Origin: Chitinophaga fulva
GTDB taxonomy: Bacteria; Bacteroidota; Bacteroidia; Chitinophagales; Chitinophagaceae
Assembly (NCBI RefSeq): GCF_012927205.1
Contig: NZ_JABBGC010000001.1
Coordinates: 3,782,810-3,846,809 of the forward strand
Reading direction: 5' to 3'
Length of the DNA: 64,000 nt
Both the position numbers and the translations under genes were made by a program. Shown here one piece after another: positions 58,215 to 64,000 of the stretch (its first letter is position 1; each line of letters begins with the position of its first letter). The notes beneath the pieces were generated by a model. It worked only from the letters and a program-made list of their open reading frames with translations, searched no databases and was not told where the DNA came from.

Positions 58215-59219
58215 ATGTCAGTGAAAATACTAGCGATAGAATCTTCCTGTGATGATACCGGCGCAGCGGTGCTGGAAGATGGAAAGGTCCTGTCCAATCA
58301 TATAGCGAACCAGAAAATACACGAACAATACGGCGGCGTGATCCCGGAGCTGGCCTCCCGTGCGCACCAGGAGAACATTGTGCCGGTGGTGGACATTGCC
58401 CTGCGGACAGCGGGGGTGAAACCGGAGGAACTGAGCGCCATTGCCTTTACCCAGTCACCCGGCCTGATAGGCTCTTTGCTGGTAGGCAGTTGTTTCGCCA
58501 AATCCATGGCCATGGCCCTCAACAAGCCATTGATCGGTGTACATCATATGCAGGCGCACGTATTGGCCAATTTCATTGACGATCCCAAGCCTGATTTTCC
58601 TTTTCTCTGTCTGACTGTTTCCGGAGGGCATACGCAAATTGTGCTGTGTGAAAGCCCGCTGAGCATGCGTGTTATTGGCGAAACGCTGGACGATGCTGCC
58701 GGCGAAGCTTTTGACAAAAGCGCCAAGATATTGGGACTGCCTTATCCCGGAGGCCCGTTGATTGATAAACATGCCCAAACGGGCGACCCTGGCCGGTTCA
58801 AATTCCCCGAACCGCGCATTCCCGAGCTGAATTTCAGTTTCAGCGGCCTGAAGACGGCCATTCTTTACTTCTTACAGGAAAACCAGCAGCAGGACCCGGC
58901 TTTTATTGAAAAGAACCTGCCGGACATCTGTGCTTCCATCCAACAGCGTATTATCAGCATCCTGCTCAATAAAGTACTGAAAGCAACCCAGGAAACGGGT
59001 ATCCGCGACGTGGCCATTGCCGGCGGCGTTAGCGCCAACAGCGGCCTGCGGAAAGCCTTGCAGGAGTACGGCGAAAAATATGGCTGGCGGACTTTTATTC
59101 CCAAGTTTGAATATTGCACCGACAATGCCGGTATGATCGCTATTGCCGCGTACTACAAGTACCTGGCCGGCGCATTTACCGCACTGGACGCAGTGCCTAC
59201 TGCAAGGGCTGCCTTTTAG
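58215..59219 (+). CDS. tsaD: TsaD, tRNA N6-threonylcarbamoyladenosine synthase subunit
   Basis: 334 aa ASKHA-fold enzyme (Kae1/TsaD) that transfers threonylcarbamoyl to A37 of ANN-decoding tRNAs. MSVKILAIESSCDDTGAAVL opening, the metal-binding His111 and His115 in GVHHMQAHV, TVSGGHTQIVL, DDAAGEAFDKSAK and IAGGVSANSGLR are all present. The ATG at 58215 is preferred over the TTG at 58206 because the latter overlaps the promoter. Universal essential gene. Confidence 0.97.
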   Translation: MSVKILAIESSCDDTGAAVLEDGKVLSNHIANQKIHEQYGGVIPELASRAHQENIVPVVDIALRTAGVKPEELSAIAFTQSPGLIGSLLVGSCFAKSMAMALNKPLIGVHHMQAHVLANFIDDPKPDFPFLCLTVSGGHTQIVLCESPLSMRVIGETLDDAAGEAFDKSAKILGLPYPGGPLIDKHAQTGDPGRFKFPEPRIPELNFSFSGLKTAILYFLQENQQQDPAFIEKNLPDICASIQQRIISILLNKVLKATQETGIRDVAIAGGVSANSGLRKALQEYGEKYGWRTFIPKFEYCTDNAGMIAIAAYYKYLAGAFTALDAVPTARAAF

Positions 59220-59454
59220 CATCCAATGTCCGTTGACCGGATATGCCTTGCCAGCACGTACTATGCTGGTGCATACAGCTGTGCAGTACAGGGACACGAT
59301 GTTTATTTACCACTATAAAAAGAGAAGATGGTATCCCTTTATGTAAGTTAAACGATTTAGCTTTAAGCATGTGTGAAGGGGAGGAGAGAAAAGATGTGTG
59401 ATGGGGAGGCGGGAAAGAAAAGCAAAAAGGAAACAGAAAGTACACGTTAGTTAT

Positions 59455-61581
59455 ATGAAGAAGATCAGCATTTTTTTGTGGGCATTATCCCTGACTGTTG
59501 CCGGTTATGCGCAGGATACCACCTTGCAGCATAGCTGGAAGAACCAGAAGTATTCTATGTTTATTCACTGGGGAGCCATTTATTCCACGCTGGGAGGCGT
59601 ATGGGAAGGCAAGCCGGTGACCCGTGGGTATAGTGAGCAAATACAATCACATGCCGGTATTTACAGCGATGTATATGGCGATGTGGCCAGACGTTTTAAT
59701 CCTGCGTACTGGAATGCAGATTCCATTGTGTTGCTGGCAAAAGCGGCGGGCATGAAATCGGTGGTGATGACCTCCAAACATCATGATGGTTTTTGTATGT
59801 TCCATTCCCGTTATACCGATTATAATGTGGTAGACGCTACGCCCTTTCACCGGGACGTGCTGAAGGAGCTGGCAGAAGCGTGCCACCGGCATGGACTGAA
59901 GTTCGGATTGTATTTTTCGTTGATTGACTGGCATTATCCGCAGGCTTATCCTATCTCCAGCAGCAACAGTGATCCCATTACCCCGGAGCACCATCAATTC
60001 AATAAAAAGCAGGTGACAGAGCTGATGACCGATTATGGTCCGGTGTCGGAAATCTGGTTTGACATGGGCTCTCTGACAGCAGATCAGAGCCGGGAGCTGG
60101 CAGATATCGTACACCGGTTGCAGCCCGGTTGTATGGTCAGTGGCCGCCTGGGCAACGATGCCGGCGATTTTTGTGTGATGGGCGACAATCAATATCCTGA
60201 TTATAAGATAGCCTCTGCGTGGCAAACGCCCGCATCTGTATATGATGAAACGTGGGGTTACCGTTCCTGGCAGCAGCATGGTCCTGCTGAAGACAAGGCA
60301 CATGAAAAGCTATTGGGGCTGATCAAAGTGGTCAGCCGCGGAGGTAACTACCTGTTGAACATCGGGCCGCGCGGCGATGGTTCCGTGGTGGATTTTGAAA
60401 GAGACGTGCTGCTGCGTAACGGTCAGTGGCTGGAACGCAACGGCGAAGCTATTTACAGTGCGCAGGCCAATCCTTTTGACACCACTTTCGCCTGGGGCGA
60501 GGTGACCACCAAACCTGGCAAGCTGTATCTGCACCTGTTGCAGATGCCTGCCGGCGGCACTATCGTACTGCCCGGGCTGACCAGCCCCGTAACGCAGGTG
60601 CAGTTGCTGGACGGCAATAAAAAGCTGTCCTGTAAAGTGACTACGCGTGATGGCGCCACCACTATCCAGCTGCCCGCAGGGTTCCGGTTGCCCGATCAAT
60701 CCGTGCAGGTACTGGCGCTCACTTGTAAAGGCGGGGTGCGCATTACGCCATTGCACCTGCTGAAAAATCCGGCTGTGCTGAACAGGCATAATGCCATTCC
60801 CTTGTATAGTTTTTCCGGTATCGATTATGACAGTTATTACCGCAGCCAGGTGGGCGATCGCTGGGCCTTTACCAGCGCGCGTCCGGCGCATATGAGCGTA
60901 GTGTACAGTGCAGCAGAGCGGGGCAAGACCATGCAGCTCACGCTTAACGGCGTAGCGCAGGAAGTGGTGCTTAACGGCGGTACCGTGAAAGCGCTCAACA
61001 ACCAGGCAGCACAGCTGCAATGGAGCCCGATGTATTATTCCGGTCCTTATTGGTCGGGTATTAACGGTGCACATGGAGACCTGAAAAATATTGACCTGAC
61101 CAAACCTTTGTCAGCCAAAGCGGGCAAGCCATGGGAGCTGCGTGCCGACTGGAAGAATGATACCGTTCACACCATGCCTGGCGACCGTAACCTGGGATGG
61201 TATGTATTACAGGAAATTACTGCGCCTGCCGCCGGCGACTACCTGGTAGGATTTACCAGTGGCGACGGGATTGCCGTATATTTGAACGGAGAAGAGCAGG
61301 TGGTATATAACAATCCTGAGCGGGGCGGCACACAGCAGGAAGTGCTGCTGTTGCCCCTGAAAGCCGGGAAAAACCAGCTGGTGGTGAAGTTTTACAGCCG
61401 TTTTGCCAAAACATCGACCTGGGGCATCCATCGTCAGGTACCGCAGGAGATGTATGTGCAGCAGCTGCCGCAGCAGTTGACCGGCAGTAACAGGGAGCAG
61501 GCTGTAGAGGTAAGGCAGGCGAAGCCGGTGTCTGTACACCGTAATCTCCGGATGCCGAATTTATCAATAGTGATGGAGTAA
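59455..61581 (+). CDS. GH29 alpha-L-fucosidase, secreted
   Basis: 708 aa from ATG 59455 (signal MKKISIFLWALSLTVAGYAQ). The GH29 barrel (about 25-350) has FIHWGAIYS, TSKHHDGFCMFHS (106-118) and nucleophile Asp203 in SEIWFDMGS, with GGNYLLNIGPRGDG at the barrel end. Retaining mechanism; releases L-fucose from glycans. C-terminal beta domains (about 360-690) resemble PA14-like or carbohydrate-binding modules (DGIAVYLNGEEQVVY). The trmN6-like gene follows after 7 bp. Confidence 0.93.
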   Translation: MKKISIFLWALSLTVAGYAQDTTLQHSWKNQKYSMFIHWGAIYSTLGGVWEGKPVTRGYSEQIQSHAGIYSDVYGDVARRFNPAYWNADSIVLLAKAAGMKSVVMTSKHHDGFCMFHSRYTDYNVVDATPFHRDVLKELAEACHRHGLKFGLYFSLIDWHYPQAYPISSSNSDPITPEHHQFNKKQVTELMTDYGPVSEIWFDMGSLTADQSRELADIVHRLQPGCMVSGRLGNDAGDFCVMGDNQYPDYKIASAWQTPASVYDETWGYRSWQQHGPAEDKAHEKLLGLIKVVSRGGNYLLNIGPRGDGSVVDFERDVLLRNGQWLERNGEAIYSAQANPFDTTFAWGEVTTKPGKLYLHLLQMPAGGTIVLPGLTSPVTQVQLLDGNKKLSCKVTTRDGATTIQLPAGFRLPDQSVQVLALTCKGGVRITPLHLLKNPAVLNRHNAIPLYSFSGIDYDSYYRSQVGDRWAFTSARPAHMSVVYSAAERGKTMQLTLNGVAQEVVLNGGTVKALNNQAAQLQWSPMYYSGPYWSGINGAHGDLKNIDLTKPLSAKAGKPWELRADWKNDTVHTMPGDRNLGWYVLQEITAPAAGDYLVGFTSGDGIAVYLNGEEQVVYNNPERGGTQQEVLLLPLKAGKNQLVVKFYSRFAKTSTWGIHRQVPQEMYVQQLPQQLTGSNREQAVEVRQAKPVSVHRNLRMPNLSIVME

Positions 61582-61588
61582 TAACAGC

Positions 61589-62311
61589 ATGGGGAATAGC
61601 TATTTCCGATTTAAGCAATTTAACATAGACCAGGAGCACTGCGCCATGAAGGTGTGTACAGATGCCTGTATACAAGGCGCCTTCACGGTGCAGTACCTGG
61701 CTTCCGGCGACCTAACTGTGTCGGCTATACTGGATATTGGCGCCGGCACGGGGTTGTTGAGCCTCATGATAGCGCAGCAGGTAGCCGTTCCCATTACCGC
61801 TGTGGAGCTGGACCCGGGCGCCGCCATGCAGGCAGCCGCCAATTTCCAGGCTTCGCCGTGGGCCGACCGGCTGCTACTAACACAGCAGGATATACGAAAA
61901 ATGACGACAGTCGCCCCGTTTGATTTTATCATTACCAATCCGCCTTTTTATGAAACGGCTTTAAAGAGCGGTCATGCGCAGAAGGACCAGGCCATGCATG
62001 CCACCAACCTGGGGTATGAAGAGCTATTGGCAGCGATAGACCGGCAGCTGGCGCCGGGAGGGGAGTGTTCCGTGCTGTTGCCCTATGTGCAGTTTGAACT
62101 GTTCCGCGAACTGGCGGCAGCAAAAGGTTATCATCTCCGGAAAGTATTATTGGTAAAGCAGAGCGTCAAACACGGATATTTCCGCGCAGTAGGCATTTTC
62201 AGCAGGGCAGTGGGAGAAACACAAACCTCCGAGCTGTCTGTTTATGACGAAAACAATCGTTACACCCCGGCCTTTGAAAACTTGTTAAAGCCCTACTACC
62301 TGAAGTTATAG
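61589..62311 (+). CDS. TrmN6-like tRNA1(Val) A37 N6-methyltransferase
   Basis: 240 aa class I SAM-dependent methyltransferase. SAM motif I is LDIGAGTG (48-55), acidic Glu73 follows, and NPPF (117-120) is the adenine-N6 catalytic motif. N-terminal FRFKQFNIDQEHCAMKVCTD is characteristic of YfiC/TrmN6, which methylates A37 of tRNA1(Val) in E. coli. It starts 7 bp after the fucosidase and its stop overlaps the convergent dehydrogenase gene by 6 bp. Confidence 0.88.
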   Translation: MGNSYFRFKQFNIDQEHCAMKVCTDACIQGAFTVQYLASGDLTVSAILDIGAGTGLLSLMIAQQVAVPITAVELDPGAAMQAAANFQASPWADRLLLTQQDIRKMTTVAPFDFIITNPPFYETALKSGHAQKDQAMHATNLGYEELLAAIDRQLAPGGECSVLLPYVQFELFRELAAAKGYHLRKVLLVKQSVKHGYFRAVGIFSRAVGETQTSELSVYDENNRYTPAFENLLKPYYLKL

Positions 62312-63520
62312 CGGCGGGTGCACATAATCATCCAGATAAGCAAAGTGATGGGTGAGCAAGCCGTTGGCCGCGATGGTCGCATTTTCGACCATGGTGCTGT
62401 GAGACTTCAATAATTCCTCAAAGACATATTTCATGATCTGGTCACCGAAATACTGGGAGGCATCCCGGGGTAGTTCGTTGGGCAGGTTGCTGACGCACAT
62501 CATGTCTACCGTATCCGGGAGATAGGGGGCTGTTTGTTCCATCGTTTCCTTTATCACGCCGTATACAGGGTCTTCGATGGTACTGTCGCCCAGATTGCAG
62601 GGAACGGAGCCATTGGTATCGTCCGTAATGTCTGCGATCACTTTGATGTGGAAGTTTTCCTTTTTGAGGTCCGCCGCGTTGAACAGGGGAGGGATATTAT
62701 GGTCCCAATAGATGCCGTTCATCAGCACATCGCTGACGGTGACATAAGGCAGGAAGCGGCATTCGTAGGCCTCCGGGTGTGCATGGAAATCGGCCCGGCC
62801 GTATGTTTTATCATTTTTCCGCAGGTACAGTTCGCCCGCTTTCAGTTGTGTATAGACGGGGTAGGCATATTGGTTGACCAGGTACTCTTCCGGCGGGATA
62901 TATTTGATGCCCAGCAGTCCCATGATCTCGAGCACGCCTGCTGCCACACGTCCGGAGCCGGTGACCACGATTTTCATCGGCGGCAGTTTAACGCCGAAAT
63001 AATGGGTGATCAGTTCCTGGAAATCATGGCAGGTATGTACCGGTTTGAATGCAAAGGTGCCTGTCTTCCTGCCGAGGGTCAGCAGGCCGTTGTGGGCGCC
63101 TACCACGCCGGCGAAGAAGCCGAAGCCCAGAATCCGTTGTCCATCGGGGTGTACGAGGCATTCATAATCAACCAGGGTGATGTCCTTTTCCAGGACCACC
63201 TGCAGCATATGCCGGTTGTGCGGTTGTTTTTTCTTGGTATGGCTGAAGAAAAGGTAGGTCTTTCCCGCGATCAGGTATTCCGGGGGCACTTCCTTGATGC
63301 CGAGCAGCAGCTCGCAATGGCTGAGGTCTTCCTGCAGCGTGATGCCAGCCTTCCGGTATTCCTCGTCCCGGAAGCAGCGGTGAGGGGAGGGCTGCACCAG
63401 TACTTGCACCTGCGGGTAATGCTCCATGATCCACTGGCATTGCCGGGGAGTAAAGGCCACGCGGTTGTCGTGTGGTTGTTTTTCTTCCCGGATGAGTCCT
63501 ATAGCAATCCTTTTTTCCAT
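62306..63520 (-). CDS. Lysine-ketoglutarate reductase / saccharopine dehydrogenase-like (AlaDH/PNT fold)
   Basis: 404 aa from ATG 63520; the open frame runs to 63757 but that extension covers the tRNA and is not coding. KRIAIGLIREEKQPHDNRVAF, then LLLGIKEVPPEYL with Lys76 and YLFFSHTKKKQ with His94, match the substrate-binding Lys and His of LYS1-type saccharopine dehydrogenase and the LKR half of AASS. NAD(P) loop GSGRVAAG (188-195). The set suggests lysine-2-oxoglutarate reductase-like chemistry, but the saccharopine dehydrogenase half is absent, so the reaction is tentative; other AlaDH-like oxidoreductases remain possible. Confidence 0.75.
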   Translation of the reverse strand: MEKRIAIGLIREEKQPHDNRVAFTPRQCQWIMEHYPQVQVLVQPSPHRCFRDEEYRKAGITLQEDLSHCELLLGIKEVPPEYLIAGKTYLFFSHTKKKQPHNRHMLQVVLEKDITLVDYECLVHPDGQRILGFGFFAGVVGAHNGLLTLGRKTGTFAFKPVHTCHDFQELITHYFGVKLPPMKIVVTGSGRVAAGVLEIMGLLGIKYIPPEEYLVNQYAYPVYTQLKAGELYLRKNDKTYGRADFHAHPEAYECRFLPYVTVSDVLMNGIYWDHNIPPLFNAADLKKENFHIKVIADITDDTNGSVPCNLGDSTIEDPVYGVIKETMEQTAPYLPDTVDMMCVSNLPNELPRDASQYFGDQIMKYVFEELLKSHSTMVENATIAANGLLTHHFAYLDDYVHPPL

Positions 63521-63592
63521 CTTTGAATTTACTGTAATTTTTAATGCCGTTGTAACCGGGAAGATTACACGAATATTTTTTTGAAAATATAT

Positions 63593-63624
63593 TTTGCGGA
63601 TTAATAAAAGTTTTTCTACATTTG
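63593..63624 (+). promoter_or_regulatory. Promoter of tRNA-Leu
   Basis: TTTG at 63593-63596 and TACATTTG at 63617-63624 give a 20-bp spacer, matching the Bacteroidota consensus. Transcription would begin about 32 nt before the tRNA. Confidence 0.6.
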
Positions 63625-63660
63625 CATCCCGCTTGACGCGGAAAGGTCTTGTAAAAGATT

Positions 63661-63744
63661 GCCCAGATGGCGGAATTGGTAGACGCGCTAGACTCAAAAT
63701 CTTGTTTCGGCAACGGAGTGCAGGTTCGATTCCTGTTCTGGGCA
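63661..63744 (+). tRNA. tRNA-Leu (anticodon CAA)
   Basis: 84 nt class II tRNA. Acceptor GCCCAGA pairs with TCTGGGC, discriminator A at 63744; D arm with GCG/CGC stem and GG; anticodon loop CTCAAAA gives CAA, reading UUG; long variable arm (GTTTCGGCAACG) as in tRNA-Leu; T arm CAGG-TTCGATT-CCTG. CCA is not encoded. One U-U mismatch is in the anticodon stem. Confidence 0.93.
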
Positions 63745-63764
63745 CAGAAACTACCAAAAAGAAA

Positions 63765-63790
63765 AGGCTCTCGGAAGAGGGCCTTTTTTA
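63765..63790 (+). terminator. Intrinsic terminator after tRNA-Leu
   Basis: AGGCTCTC (63765-63772), loop GGAA, GAGGGCCT (63777-63784) with one G-U pair, then a T run. It is 20 bp after the tRNA. Confidence 0.85.
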
Positions 63791-63907
63791 TTTCCCATAA
63801 TTTATATCTTACCGCTGCAATTGTTTTATGTGATCAGGAGTATCGGTCATATTTAAACCTATTCGAATTAAGATTACCACAGTTTTAAATATAAGTTTCG
63901 AGTAAAT

Positions 63908-64000
63908 GCCACCGGCAACGGCGCAAAGCTGGAGATATTTGAAGAAGTGGATTTCCCGGACTCCCTGGGACTGCTGTACAGTACTATCACCAGCTACCTC
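63908..64000 (+). pseudogene. 5'-truncated carbamoyltransferase (NodU/CmcH family) remnant, running off the window
   Basis: From 63908 to the edge the frame reads ATGNGAKLEIFEEV then FPDSLGLLYSTITSYL. This closely resembles the middle of NodU/CmcH-type carbamoyltransferases (family motif FPHSLGLLYS, normally around residue 150-200 of a ~580-aa protein). An in-frame TAA lies at 63869-63871, no start codon precedes the conserved block, and the space back to tRNA-Leu (about 160 bp) cannot hold the missing N-terminus. The rest lies outside the window. It could be a decaying or rearranged gene. Confidence 0.5.

Noticed and set aside
63594..63888. Plus-strand frames across tRNA-Leu
   Set aside because: They read through the tRNA and its terminator and have no protein features.
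1..64000. Search for transposases, integrases, restriction-modification, toxin-antitoxin and rRNA
   Set aside because: No convincing gene of these classes was seen on either strand; mobility is suggested only by repeats and the truncated gene at the right edge.

Overview
The window looks like a chromosomal segment of a Bacteroidota bacterium, most likely a Chitinophaga-like member of the Chitinophagaceae. The pointers are promoter -7 elements of the form TAnnTTTG upstream of many genes, few clear Shine-Dalgarno sequences, DUF6089, DUF6265 and SMUG2-type proteins, secreted glycoside hydrolases (two GH20-like, one GH29), and AT-rich or hairpin repeats between genes. Taxonomy is inferred from gene content; there is no rRNA here. 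I found no transposase, integrase, CRISPR array or restriction system.

Layout. 0-9.4 kb: a partial SMUG2-like DNA glycosylase, a hybrid histidine kinase, a secreted YdcF-like protein, an SDR enzyme, a SAM-I riboswitch driving a methionine trans-sulfuration enzyme, a dicarboxylate/amino-acid symporter, a small OB-fold protein and a TauE/SafE permease. 9.4-15 kb: a CNNM/CorC-type membrane protein, a pirin, small envelope proteins (one PliI-like lipoprotein) and a GH20 hexosaminidase. 15-25.6 kb, minus strand: a six-gene operon, SWIM zinc finger - DUF5691 - MoxR AAA+ ATPase - DUF5682 - vWA - DUF4132. This is the most intriguing block; parts resemble the uncharacterised E. coli yehI/yehL/yehM/yehP/yehQ neighbourhood. 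26-28.5 kb: CbpM/CbpA-type co-chaperones and a DyP peroxidase. 28.6-36 kb: a complete suf Fe-S operon (sufA-B-C-D-S-E-sufT-like) behind an FMN reductase, divergent from a SufR-like cysteine-rich regulator. 36-37.5 kb: an EamA half-transporter and two GNAT acetyltransferases. 37.6-45.4 kb: a two-component system followed by a TolC / periplasmic adaptor / HME-type RND efflux pump, probably for heavy-metal export.

45.4-52.4 kb: an AI-2E transporter, a GH20-like enzyme, an AraC regulator, a DsrE protein, a DUF6089 outer-membrane protein, two compositionally extreme small secreted proteins and several repeats. 52.4-64 kb: a UbiD-type decarboxylase, prfC, an ABC permease, tsaD, a GH29 fucosidase, a TrmN6-like methyltransferase, a lysine-ketoglutarate-reductase-like dehydrogenase, tRNA-Leu(CAA), and what appears to be a 5'-truncated carbamoyltransferase remnant at the window edge.

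Themes. Several genes must start with TTG (SWIM protein, SufR-like regulator, DUF6089 protein). Three genes have their ATG only 4-6 nt after a -7 element, which suggests leaderless mRNAs. The intergenic regions carry at least four repeat classes: AT-rich palindromes, a TTTGCG-type inverted repeat, a 47-bp GAATCAG element in three copies, and hairpin units at a 100-bp spacing.
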